From Candidatus Methanoplasma reticulitermitis (GTDB lineage: Archaea; Thermoplasmatota; Thermoplasmata; Methanomassiliicoccales; Methanomethylophilaceae), in NCBI GenBank assembly GCA_031287135.1, contig JAITTK010000033.1:1-8000 (forward strand): 8,000 nucleotides of DNA, written 5' to 3'. The position numbers and the translations under genes were made by a program. Numbering within the stretch: position 1 is the first letter of the stretch; each line of letters begins with the position of its first letter. Positions 1 to 6,121 of this stretch are shown piece after piece. Below the pieces are notes generated by a model. It saw only the letters and a program-made list of their open reading frames with translations. It had not been told where the DNA came from and ran no database searches.

Positions 1-251
1 TGCGGAATGGTTTTCTTCCTTTTGTACAGGATATTTGATTCCACGATGATCTCGTTCTGACAGAAGGTTATCGTCGTCCTTGCCCAGAACAATACCATAA
101 TAGCGGATATCAATGCGACCGCAGCAACAAATGCCATCATCACGGTCGGATAATCATAGGATCCGATTGAAATGAAGAATATAATCACCGAGACCAGAAC
201 TATGTTCTTAACCATCACGGTCGGATGGTTGCGGTATCGTATATCAGTCAT
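1..251 (-). CDS. bPH2-domain membrane protein, YdbT-like (partial, runs off left edge)
   Basis: This reading frame was translated by hand from the ATG at 251 to the window edge; it stays open for 83 codons. Residues about 15-30 and 36-57 form two hydrophobic membrane segments separated by a short loop (GSYDYP). They are followed by a basic stretch (RTTITF..NEIIVESNILYKRKKTIP) that resembles the start of a bacterial PH-like (bPH2) domain. Its ATG lies inside the end of the upstream bPH2 gene (overlap ATGACTGA, 244-251), which implies translational coupling. In bacteria and some archaea, small YdbS-type and larger YdbT-type bPH2 proteins are encoded side by side in this order, so this is probably the YdbT-like partner; YdbT proteins normally carry several bPH2 repeats, which cannot be checked here. 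Function is unknown; a membrane role is inferred. The pair assignment rests mainly on context and the two-helix-plus-PH start. Confidence 0.72.
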   Translation of the reverse strand, partial: MTDIRYRNHPTVMVKNIVLVSVIIFFISIGSYDYPTVMMAFVAAVALISAIMVLFWARTTITFCQNEIIVESNILYKRKKTIP

Positions 252-735
252 TGTTCTTCCTTTCCCTGACTATGTTGTTTATGTATCTGTTCAGTTCTTC
301 TGCGATGTTATTTGCAACCGGGACATCAAGGAACTGGATCCTGGCGACTCCGCCCGCTGTCGTGACATCGACATCGGCCAGGCCTAGCATGTTGTTGACG
401 GGGCCTCTCGTGACCTCCACCTGGTGTATCCTCTCGATCGGCACCATGGTGCGGCGTATGATGATTATCCCCCTCAGGACATCTATGCTGTCTCCCGTCA
501 GGGCATATTTGTAGTGCCTGTAGAAAATCTGCGGAGCCGCGATGACATAGGCCAGTGTGACCGCCAGTATCGACAGGGTCACGATTTCATATATGCCGTA
601 CCAGTCCCCAAACACATCCTCGAGGAATATCATGGGCAGGATCAGTATCAGGCAGAGCGCGATATACAGCATAGCATATACGATGTACAGCGCAGTCTTG
701 CTTTTGGGGTTCAACGATTGATAGCGGTCGATCAT
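244..735 (-). CDS. bPH2-domain membrane protein, YdbS-like
   Basis: A 163-residue protein starting at ATG 735. Residues about 15-37 and 48-70 are two strong membrane helices, separated by a short acidic loop (LEDVFGDWYG). The rest, about 75-155, fits the bPH2 (YdbS-like) domain: a YALTGDSIDVLRGI strand pair, then RRTMVPIERIHQVEV, then GPVNNMLGLADVDVTTAGG and a final helix. The length matches the YdbS family, in which a two-helix hairpin carries one cytosolic PH-like domain. The role of these proteins is poorly known; they are membrane proteins of unknown ligand. The gene is first of a coupled pair, its last codons overlapping the ATG of the next bPH2 gene by 8 bases. It is divergent from hisS. 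The nearest possible TATA element on its strand is weak (768-777), leaving a leader of only about 11 bases, and no good Shine-Dalgarno is visible. Confidence 0.85.
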   Translation of the reverse strand: MIDRYQSLNPKSKTALYIVYAMLYIALCLILILPMIFLEDVFGDWYGIYEIVTLSILAVTLAYVIAAPQIFYRHYKYALTGDSIDVLRGIIIIRRTMVPIERIHQVEVTRGPVNNMLGLADVDVTTAGGVARIQFLDVPVANNIAEELNRYINNIVRERKNND

Positions 736-798
736 AATCTGGCCTTCGTTGCCCTATCCGTGATCGCAGTTATTACTCTTTGCAGAACGGCAACAGGC

Positions 799-807
799 TT
801 AATATAT
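799..807 (+). promoter_or_regulatory. Archaeal TATA box of hisS (leaderless start)
   Basis: The stretch TTAATATAT is centred 26 bases before the hisS ATG at 829. With archaeal TATA-to-start-site spacing of about 25 bases, transcription would begin at or next to the start codon. The 21 bases between box and ATG hold no Shine-Dalgarno-like sequence, in keeping with a leaderless mRNA. Position inferred from sequence only. Confidence 0.6.
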
Positions 808-828
808 CCTCAGTCCATCGCTCATTAT

Positions 829-2079
829 ATGATACAGAGTCCCAGGGGCACGAGGGATTTCCTGCCTGACGATATGGAGCGGAGAAGATTCTATGAGAGC
901 ATCCTGAGACAGACAGCTCAAAGATCGGGATTCAGAGAGATACAGACACCGATCTTCGAAGAAGCCGAACTCTTCATCCTGAGATCGGGACCCAACATAC
1001 TCAATGAGCTTTATGCGTTCAAAGACAAAGGAGACAGGGACCTGGCTCTGAGACCCGAGATGACGGCACCCGCCATAAGGGCTTTCGTCAACGGTATGAG
1101 CAACGATCCGAAGCCGATAAAGATATTCTATTTCGGACAGTGTTTCAGATACGAAAGGCCGCAGAGCGGGAGATACAGGGAATTTTTCCAATTCGGCGCG
1201 GAGATCATAGGGGCGGCAACGCCCGAGACGGATGCAGAGGTAATTGCGACAGCCGTTGGAATGATCAGGTCGCTCGGCCTTAAGGAATACAAAGTCCGTA
1301 TAGGACATATAGGGGTACTTAGGAGAAAGCTCGCGGAAGTCGGTATAACGGCGGAGGATATGCCGCCGATCCTTCAGAAACTCGACAAAAAGCTTTATGA
1401 TGAGGCATGGCCGCTGATGGAAGACGCGGGTGTAGGCAGAGAAGATGCCGAAAAGGTCTTCGATATCGCAGGCACCGTCGGGGGCATCGAAGTACTGGAC
1501 AAGGTCGAAGGGGAGGAGACAGCCTATCTGGCGCGGGTGCTGTCGTACCTGTCGGTCATGGGCATAACCGAACCGGAGATAGATCTCGGGGTTGTCAGAG
1601 GCCTTGATTACTACACGGGCATGGTGTTCGAGGCAGAGGCCCCGGTCCTCGGTGCCGAGAAACAGATATGCGGCGGCGGTTCCTATACCTTATCAGAGTT
1701 GTTCGGCGGTGAGAAGGTCTTCACCACAGGTTTTGCAATAGGCTTCGACAGAGTACTCCTGGCACTTGAGAAAGAGGGGGCGGTCAGCCCCGTAAAGCGG
1801 ATTGATGCATACGTGATCGCGGCATCAAGTGACACTAAATTGAGGGCGTTCGAGATCGCCGGTATGCTGAGGAGGGAAGGCCTGTCCGCCGATATCGACC
1901 TGTCGGACAGGAAGATGGCGAAGGCGATGAAGCACGCGTCATCGGTAGGCTCCGTATTTGCGGTGATAGTAGGCAATGAGGAACTCGGAACGGGGGCTGT
2001 GACCCTCAGAGACATGTCATCCGGCGAGCAGAGGCTGATAAAGATCTCCGATCTGCCGGCGGAGATCCGCGGTCACTGA
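829..2079 (+). CDS. hisS: Histidyl-tRNA synthetase
   Basis: Class II aminoacyl-tRNA synthetase that charges tRNA-His with histidine using ATP. The ATG at 829 gives 416 residues, the usual family length, beginning MIQSPRGTRDFLPDDM as in many HisRS; the open frame upstream of it is not HisRS-like and lies over the divergent gene's territory. Visible signatures: motif 1 region (about 35-60), RPEMTAPAIR (76-84), motif 2 FRYERPQSGRYREFFQFG (106-123), the HisRS-specific RGLDYYTG (257-264), CGGGSY (281-286), motif 3 TTGFAIGFDRVLLAL (299-313) and a C-terminal anticodon-binding domain (about 325-410). All key catalytic arginines appear present. A TATA box 26 bases upstream suggests a leaderless, single-gene transcript. 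Its TGA overlaps the end of the convergent rnhA by 7 bases, so no intergenic terminator exists. Identification is secure. Confidence 0.97.
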   Translation: MIQSPRGTRDFLPDDMERRRFYESILRQTAQRSGFREIQTPIFEEAELFILRSGPNILNELYAFKDKGDRDLALRPEMTAPAIRAFVNGMSNDPKPIKIFYFGQCFRYERPQSGRYREFFQFGAEIIGAATPETDAEVIATAVGMIRSLGLKEYKVRIGHIGVLRRKLAEVGITAEDMPPILQKLDKKLYDEAWPLMEDAGVGREDAEKVFDIAGTVGGIEVLDKVEGEETAYLARVLSYLSVMGITEPEIDLGVVRGLDYYTGMVFEAEAPVLGAEKQICGGGSYTLSELFGGEKVFTTGFAIGFDRVLLALEKEGAVSPVKRIDAYVIAASSDTKLRAFEIAGMLRREGLSADIDLSDRKMAKAMKHASSVGSVFAVIVGNEELGTGAVTLRDMSSGEQRLIKISDLPAEIRGH

Positions 2080-2474
2080 TGCCGGTCAAGCTCTGCGTTC
2101 AGCAGGGCATCCGCTCTTGGTATCAGCATTTCATGCCGACGCACATCTTTGAACGTCACACAAGGTATCATCGATGCCAGAGCCTTTGCGTCAAGATAGA
2201 GGTTCCTTATATTCTCGTTCTTTACTTTGTACTCCCCTCTCATCTGTTTTATGACAAGTTGGGAATCCATTATGAATTCGACGTTTTCCGCCCCCAGTTC
2301 CAGAGCCTTCGTCAGCCCGGCGATCAAGCCCCGGTACTCGGCATAATTGTTGGTGTTGATACCCAGGAATTCAGAATGCTCGTATATGATCCTGCCGTCC
2401 ACGGTGATCACAACGGCATATGCGGAAGGGCCGGGATTCCCTCTGGATCCGCCGTCAGAGAATATTCTGTACAT
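2073..2474 (-). CDS. rnhA: Ribonuclease HI (type 1 RNase H)
   Basis: Endonuclease that cuts the RNA strand of RNA:DNA hybrids with two metal ions. The 133-residue protein has the family core: SDGGSRGNPGPSAYA at 6-20 (first catalytic Asp7), NNYAEYRGLIAGL at 42-54 (Glu46), MDSQLVIKQM at 69-78 (Asp70), and a C-terminal His114 then RADALLNAELD with Asp122 as the fourth acidic residue. The loop between the His and the last Asp is somewhat shorter than in E. coli RNase HI, and the basic handle region is missing or small, as in the short archaeal/Sulfolobus-type enzymes. It is translated from an ATG that shares one base with the panD stop (TGATG), so it depends on the panD transcript and is probably coupled to it. 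Its own TGA overlaps the 3' end of hisS. Assignment to RNase HI is firm; the symbol follows the bacterial name. Confidence 0.93.
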   Translation of the reverse strand: MYRIFSDGGSRGNPGPSAYAVVITVDGRIIYEHSEFLGINTNNYAEYRGLIAGLTKALELGAENVEFIMDSQLVIKQMRGEYKVKNENIRNLYLDAKALASMIPCVTFKDVRRHEMLIPRADALLNAELDRHQ

Positions 2475-2821
2475 CAGTATAAGAATTCCTTTATGGCTTT
2501 GTTATCGTCGTCGACCAGAACGACCTTGGCACGTATAGGCTCCGATGTCAGCTCGTATCCCATTATGATTATCTTGTCGCCTTTGGCGCAAAGTCTGGCC
2601 GCCGCACCGTTCAGTGCAACTATGCCGGTGCCCCTGTCACCTCTGAAAACGTATGTATCGAAACGCGCACCGTTGTTGACGTTCGCGATGGAAACCTTCT
2701 CCCCAACCCAGACCCCCGCTTTATCCAGAAGGTCCTCGTCTATCGTAATGCTCCCCTCATAATCAAGCCGGGTGTCGGTGACCGTCGCTCTGTGGATCTT
2801 GCCTCTGAGCATCCAACGCAT
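2474..2821 (-). CDS. panD: Aspartate 1-decarboxylase, pyruvoyl type
   Basis: Converts L-aspartate to beta-alanine for pantothenate and coenzyme A. The 115-residue protein aligns over its whole length with bacterial PanD: M-x-x-M-L-R-G-K-I-H-R-A-T-V-T at the start, the YEGSITID self-cleavage site (Gly23/Ser24, Ser24 becoming the pyruvoyl group), Lys8, Tyr21, NNGARFDTYV (Arg53, Tyr57), and LNGAAAR (Asn71). All residues known to matter for processing and catalysis are present, so it should be active. Start at ATG 2821 is preferred over the in-frame ATG at 2812 because it preserves the usual N-terminus and lies 24 bases after a TATA box; the mRNA is then leaderless. It is followed by rnhA with a TGATG overlap. 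Oddity: archaea usually make beta-alanine with a PLP-dependent decarboxylase (MfnA/ADC type), so the bacterial pyruvoyl enzyme suggests horizontal acquisition. That origin is inference; identity is secure. Confidence 0.95.
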   Translation of the reverse strand: MRWMLRGKIHRATVTDTRLDYEGSITIDEDLLDKAGVWVGEKVSIANVNNGARFDTYVFRGDRGTGIVALNGAAARLCAKGDKIIIMGYELTSEPIRAKVVLVDDDNKAIKEFLY

Positions 2822-2835
2822 GAATATGGGTATTC
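2822..2835. promoter_or_regulatory. Inverted repeat between panD TATA box and start (candidate operator)
   Basis: A perfect 5-base inverted repeat with 4-base spacer, GAATA-TGGG-TATTC, lies immediately before the panD ATG, between it and the TATA box. A repressor bound there would block the start site, the usual placement of archaeal repressor sites. It is short and could be chance; no regulator is identified in the window. Confidence 0.3.
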
Positions 2836-2840
2836 AACCG

Positions 2841-2848
2841 AATAAAAA
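2841..2848 (-). promoter_or_regulatory. TATA box of panD-rnhA
   Basis: On the minus strand the run TTTTTATT is centred about 24 bases before the panD ATG at 2821. No Shine-Dalgarno follows, so a leaderless transcript covering panD and rnhA is inferred. Confidence 0.5.
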
Positions 2849-2876
2849 GAACTTTTGGTACGACAATTAACGGCGT

Positions 2877-2894
2877 AAAACCCGAATCAGAAAA
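2877..2894 (-). terminator. Oligo-T terminator of tRNA-Asp
   Basis: Just after the tRNA 3' end, the minus strand carries two TTTT runs (2891-2894 and 2877-2880). Archaeal RNA polymerase stops at such T-runs without a hairpin. They precede the panD promoter and so would separate the two transcripts. Confidence 0.5.
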
Positions 2895-2900
2895 GATGAG

Positions 2901-2973
2901 CGCCCTGGACGGAATTCGAATCCGTGTCGAAGCCTCGACAGGGCTTCATGATAGGCCACTACACTACCAGGGC
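2901..2973 (-). tRNA. tRNA-Asp (anticodon GTC)
   Basis: Folded by hand on the minus strand. The acceptor stem GCCCTGG pairs perfectly with CCAGGGC and is followed by discriminator G (2901). The D arm is GTGTAGTGGCCTATCAT, as in known archaeal tRNA-Asp. The anticodon stem AAGCC/GGCTT holds the loop CTGTCGA, giving anticodon GTC (aspartate). The T arm ACGGA-TTCGAAT-TCCGT is perfect. There is no intron and no encoded CCA; the bases after the discriminator are CTC, so CCA must be added by the tRNA nucleotidyltransferase. G73 is typical of tRNA-Asp. It has its own TATA box upstream and T-runs downstream, so it is probably a single-gene transcript. Confidence 0.97.
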
Positions 2974-2994
2974 AATAAGCCATGATAATAAGAG

Positions 2995-3005
2995 ATAATA
3001 TTTAA
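2995..3005 (-). promoter_or_regulatory. TATA box of tRNA-Asp
   Basis: The minus-strand sequence TTAAATATTAT is centred about 27 bases before the 5' end of the mature tRNA, the expected position for an archaeal TATA box with a short 5' leader. It is the most AT-rich patch in the gap between the ABC ATPase gene and the tRNA. Confidence 0.6.
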
Positions 3006-3025
3006 TGGTTCTTTTCTGGCACGAG

Positions 3026-3838
3026 TCAGATGCCGGATCCATGTTCTTTGCAGGACCCGAAAAGACGCACGGTGTTCTTCCCGGTGCGGGCATCTTTTTC
3101 CAATTCGGCATCCACATTGAAGACCAGTCTCATGTTCTCTTCCGTCAGTACGTCCTCGGGGGGGCCCATGGCGAATACCCTGTGGTTATGAATGAGCATA
3201 ATGCGGTCACAGTATCTCGTCACCATCGGGAGGTCATGCGATACAATCACGACCGTCAGATCATTCTCTTTAGCAAGTTTACGCATTAGATCCAACACCT
3301 CGAACTGCATGTTTATGTCCAGATGGAGGGTGGGCTCGTCCATCAGAACGATCTCGGGAGTCTGTGCCACGGCCCTCGCGATTATCGCTCTCTGACGTTC
3401 ACCGCCGCTCATTGTGTTTATGTGCCGATCAGCCATCGACAGTATACCCGTTTGTTCCATGGCTTTATCGATTATCCTGAGGTCCTCCGATGACGCCCCT
3501 CTGAGTGATTCCTGGAAGGGCATTCTTCCCATTCCGACGATCTCTCTCACGGTGAATGCGAACTTTATCTCGTTCGTCTGCGGGACCGCGCTCATTTTCT
3601 TCGCGATCTCTTTCTTGGACATGCCTTCTATGTCGGAACCGTCTATCATCACACATCCTCCGTGCGGACTGAGGTTCCGGTTCAGATTCTTCAGCAATGT
3701 CGTCTTACCGCATCCGTTCGGCCCGAGTATGCCCAGTATCTCTCCTCTCCTGACACTCAGGGAAATGGCATCCAGAACAGTCATGTCCCCGTACATGTAA
3801 ACGAGCGAATCGATCTCCAGAATCTCATCGTTCACCAT
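3026..3838 (-). CDS. ABC importer ATPase, FecE/BtuD type
   Basis: ATP-hydrolysing subunit of a type II importer for iron chelates, haem or corrinoids. The 270-residue protein shows the complete ABC set: Walker A GPNGCGKTT (39-47), Q-loop VPQ (85-87), signature MSGGERQRA (143-151), Walker B IVLMDEPT (163-170) with catalytic Glu168, the D-loop LHLD typical of the FecE/BtuD group (171-174), and H-loop His201. A tail after about 240 follows the 'F.vda.l..d...g...v' pattern usual in this group and probably contacts no membrane. Its ATG overlaps the stop of the permease gene (ATGGTGA, 3832-3838), so translation is coupled, and it is last in the binding protein-permease-ATPase operon. Nothing is missing from the catalytic core. 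The substrate cannot be read from this subunit. Confidence 0.95.
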   Translation of the reverse strand: MVNDEILEIDSLVYMYGDMTVLDAISLSVRRGEILGILGPNGCGKTTLLKNLNRNLSPHGGCVMIDGSDIEGMSKKEIAKKMSAVPQTNEIKFAFTVREIVGMGRMPFQESLRGASSEDLRIIDKAMEQTGILSMADRHINTMSGGERQRAIIARAVAQTPEIVLMDEPTLHLDINMQFEVLDLMRKLAKENDLTVVIVSHDLPMVTRYCDRIMLIHNHRVFAMGPPEDVLTEENMRLVFNVDAELEKDARTGKNTVRLFGSCKEHGSGI

Positions 3839-4845
3839 CCGACATCACTTCTCTTCCTTGAAAGGAGGTATATGAAGAACGGCGCACCTATCATCGCCGT
3901 GACGATCCCTATCGGAAGCACACCGTACGACGGGGCGACGATGTGGGCTATGTAGTCGCACATGAGTATAAAGGCAGAACCTCCGAATGCCGACAGGGGA
4001 AGTATCAGACGGTTGTCGGGACCCAGCAGCAATCTGAATATGTGCGGTATTATCAGTCCGATGAAACCTATCGATCCGACGAAAGCAACTGCCGATGCCA
4101 CGACCAGAGACGAGATTATGATCAGAAGAAGCCTGACCTTCCTGACATCTATTCCTAGGTCCATCGCATGTGCGTCGCCGAGCATCATCGCATTGAGGCT
4201 CTTGGAATGCATTATCATGAGTATGACTCCTGCGACTATCACGGGCACGGCGAACGATATGTTCTCCCACTTGACCATCCCGAGGTTTCCCATGGACCAG
4301 AACACAATATTCTGCATCTGTTCGCTCGGGGCGATATAAGTCATGAACGAGACGAAAGCCGAGAACAGAGAGGACACTGCGACACCCGCGAGTATCAGAG
4401 TCTCCGTCCTGACGCCTCCGACCGTACGGGACAACGTGTACACCAGGGCCATTGTTCCCAGACAGAATATGAATGCCAGGAACGGCTGCGCGAATGCGAC
4501 GGGTATCATCGGAATGGATATCATTATCGCAACCGCCGCCCCGAACGATGCGCCCGATGACAGTCCCAGAAGATACGGTGAGGCCAAAGGATTCCTGAAG
4601 ACGGCCTGGACAACCCCTCCCGTCACGCCGAGAGCGGCCCCCACGAATGCCCCGAAGAAAACCCTGGGCGCATTGTGACCGTTCACTATGATGTTGTTCG
4701 CCCATGTACCGTTCCCGATAAGCGCATCCCAGACCTCTTTCAGCGATAGCGGCCTAGGGGCCCACGAGAGATCAAGCAGTACTGATAACAACAGCATAAC
4801 GGACAATGAGGCCACGATAAGCATTATCTTGAGTTTCCTGTCCAT
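3832..4845 (-). CDS. ABC importer permease, FecCD/BtuC family
   Basis: Membrane channel subunit of the importer, presumably working as a homodimer with the ATPase. From ATG 4845 it has 337 residues, the normal family length, with about ten membrane segments starting at 6-25. FecCD landmarks: PRVFFGAFVGAALGVTGG (60-77), QAVFRNPLASPYLLGLSSGAS (80-100), the cytosolic coupling-helix stretch GDAHAMDLGIDVRKVR (223-238), FVGSIGFIGLIIPHIFRLLL (255-274) and PIGIVTAMIGAPFFIYLL (311-328). An in-frame ATG at 4887 would add 14 residues (MGFFPIVYITGRSC), but these are not family-like and the hydrophobic helix follows the later Met directly, so 4845 is preferred. It lies 54 bases after the binding-protein stop and overlaps the ATPase start by 7 bases. 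Confidence 0.94.
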   Translation of the reverse strand: MDRKLKIMLIVASLSVMLLLSVLLDLSWAPRPLSLKEVWDALIGNGTWANNIIVNGHNAPRVFFGAFVGAALGVTGGVVQAVFRNPLASPYLLGLSSGASFGAAVAIMISIPMIPVAFAQPFLAFIFCLGTMALVYTLSRTVGGVRTETLILAGVAVSSLFSAFVSFMTYIAPSEQMQNIVFWSMGNLGMVKWENISFAVPVIVAGVILMIMHSKSLNAMMLGDAHAMDLGIDVRKVRLLLIIISSLVVASAVAFVGSIGFIGLIIPHIFRLLLGPDNRLILPLSAFGGSAFILMCDYIAHIVAPSYGVLPIGIVTAMIGAPFFIYLLSRKRSDVGW

Positions 4846-4887
4846 GCACGACCGTCCCGTAATATATACGATGGGGAAGAACCCCAT

Positions 4888-4895
4888 CTTATAAC
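4888..4895 (-). promoter_or_regulatory. Possible internal TATA box before permease gene
   Basis: In the 54-base gap between the binding-protein stop and the preferred permease start, the minus strand reads GTTATAAG, centred about 46 bases before ATG 4845, which would give a leader of roughly 20 bases. A second AT patch (TATATATT, 4861-4868) lies closer. Either could give extra permease-ATPase transcript; evidence is base composition and spacing only. Confidence 0.25.
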
Positions 4896-4899
4896 ATGT

Positions 4900-5994
4900 T
4901 TATAGTTTTCTCGCAAAGTAGACGGCCAACGCGATTATGGCAATGACCGCCGCCGCCCCCAACGCAAGATAGGTCATGGTGTTATTCTGACCGTCTCCGT
5001 ACACTTTGGGACGGTCGACACCGTCGAACAGCTCAGGATACAGCTCCCCGGCTATGGCCCAAAGACCATCCATCGACTCGGGACAATAGTTGTTCCAGGT
5101 CTGTTCCATCCCCAATATGTTTATATCTTTATCCCCGGCGAGAACATCCGTGCGGAACTTGTCTATGCCGTGTTCCTTGCAATAACTGCTGTCGAGCAAT
5201 ATCAATGCATCACGGTCATTATCCAACAACTGTATTATTGTGTTGGCATCCCCGTAGGTTCCTCCGCTGGCGTTGCTCTTCCCGAGGCTTTCACCTCCGG
5301 CGGCCTCTATCATGGATACCGCCAAAGACCCGGTTTTCCCGACCTTGAAACCGGCCGTGGCGGACCACCACACGAATATGGCTTTCCTCTTTTCCAGGCC
5401 TGCCGTCTTCTCGGCGACCTCTTTTTCGACTAGTCTCATCTCCTCGGCCAATGTGGATATCTTCCCGGTCAGTGCCATGGACACGGAATCGACCATATCG
5501 GCAATTTTGCCGTACTCGGTGATGGAACCCCACATCAATATATGCGTGAAACCCTCCTTCTCAAGCGCATCGCGGAGCACGGTTCCGTTGGTTACGTAGG
5601 TGGTGAAGATGACGGTATCGTCAAGCGACATCCTCCCTTCTTCCACCCACTGGACCAGCTGAGCGATCAGAAATGAGTTGTTGGCACTGGATCCTATCGA
5701 ACCTATGCTCGGAACATCCCTGATCATCTCGAGTTTCGGGTCCTTATAATAAGAATATCCCCCGTATGTGTCCGTCGCAACGATCTTGTACGCGAGCCCA
5801 AGGTCCACCACGGTCAGTGTGACGGCGAATCCGGCCAGTATAACATGGTCAGAAGGCCGGTCATAGTGAAAAGTCCGTCCTGTACCGTCCGTCACATCGA
5901 AACCCCCGGCCCCGTCAGATGATTCTGCCAGAAGTCCGGCGAACCCGGTAGTCACGAACAGGATCATCACTGCGATTACCACTTGTTTATTCAT
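4900..5994 (-). CDS. Membrane-anchored solute-binding protein, FecB/BtuF type
   Basis: Extracellular receptor of the ABC importer. From ATG 5994 it has 364 residues: an N-terminal signal segment (about 4-23, no lipobox cysteine), then a Fe-chelate/cobalamin-binding fold starting FDVTDGTGRTFHYDRPSDHV (32-51), with VPSIGSIG (94-101) and a long interlobe helix (about 180-200). The second lobe contains FVWWSATAGFKVGKTGSLAVS (207-227). A hydrophobic helix (about 341-359, TYLALGAAAVIAIIALAVYF) followed by ARKL ends the protein and would anchor it in the membrane, an archaeal arrangement replacing a lipid anchor. A TTG start at 6015 would add seven residues, mostly basic; the ATG is preferred because a TATA-like run sits 26 bases before it and the signal peptide is then typical. 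The ligand is unknown: corrinoid, haem and iron-siderophore are all possible. First gene of the importer operon. Confidence 0.92.
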   Translation of the reverse strand: MNKQVVIAVMILFVTTGFAGLLAESSDGAGGFDVTDGTGRTFHYDRPSDHVILAGFAVTLTVVDLGLAYKIVATDTYGGYSYYKDPKLEMIRDVPSIGSIGSSANNSFLIAQLVQWVEEGRMSLDDTVIFTTYVTNGTVLRDALEKEGFTHILMWGSITEYGKIADMVDSVSMALTGKISTLAEEMRLVEKEVAEKTAGLEKRKAIFVWWSATAGFKVGKTGSLAVSMIEAAGGESLGKSNASGGTYGDANTIIQLLDNDRDALILLDSSYCKEHGIDKFRTDVLAGDKDINILGMEQTWNNYCPESMDGLWAIAGELYPELFDGVDRPKVYGDGQNNTMTYLALGAAAVIAIIALAVYFARKL

Positions 5995-6121
5995 TATCCT
6001 CTGTCTCCGTCTCAATTTATTAATACGAAATTAATTTTTTGTGTTACCGAATATTGTGTGCAAATATAATAATTGTTGGCAAGGGTTTTTCATACACCTG
6101 TGAGATAATGCATTTGATAAA
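5995..6121. promoter_or_regulatory. Divergent control region between the importer operon and the CBS-ParB gene
   Basis: A 127-base AT-rich stretch with no gene. Minus strand: TATTAATAAATT (6014-6025) is centred 26 bases before the binding-protein ATG; an AGAGG (5998-6002) lies only 3 bases from that ATG, too close for a good Shine-Dalgarno. Plus strand: AAATATAATAA (6062-6072) is a TATA candidate that would give a leader of about 30 bases for the gene at 6122. Between them are a perfect palindrome AAATTAATTT (6028-6037) and a 5-base inverted repeat ATATT-N7-AATAT (6051-6067) that overlaps the plus-strand TATA. These could be operators, perhaps metal- or ligand-responsive for the importer, but AT-rich DNA makes such repeats by chance. 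Confidence 0.45.

Noticed and set aside
138..226. Direct repeat of 14 bases (catcacggtcggat at 138-151 and 213-226)
   Set aside because: Both copies lie in the bPH2 gene and encode the same short peptide PTVM in two membrane-edge positions; no wider repeat unit is present.
424..828. N-terminal extension of HisRS in the open frame before 829
   Set aside because: The extra 135 residues are not HisRS-like, they lie antisense to the bPH2 gene, and the ATG at 829 starts with the canonical HisRS N-terminus and has a TATA box at the right distance.
2901..2973. tRNA-Asp as an integration site for a mobile element
   Set aside because: No integrase gene, no second copy of the tRNA 3' end and no change of gene type are seen on either side within the window.
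3845..4705. Long open frames antisense or out of frame within the ABC operon and elsewhere
   Set aside because: They are arginine- and histidine-rich shadows of conserved genes, with no domain signal of their own.
4846..4887. Permease start at ATG 4887
   Set aside because: The added 14 residues do not resemble the family, and the normal short basic N-terminus plus first helix begins at ATG 4845. Not fully excluded.
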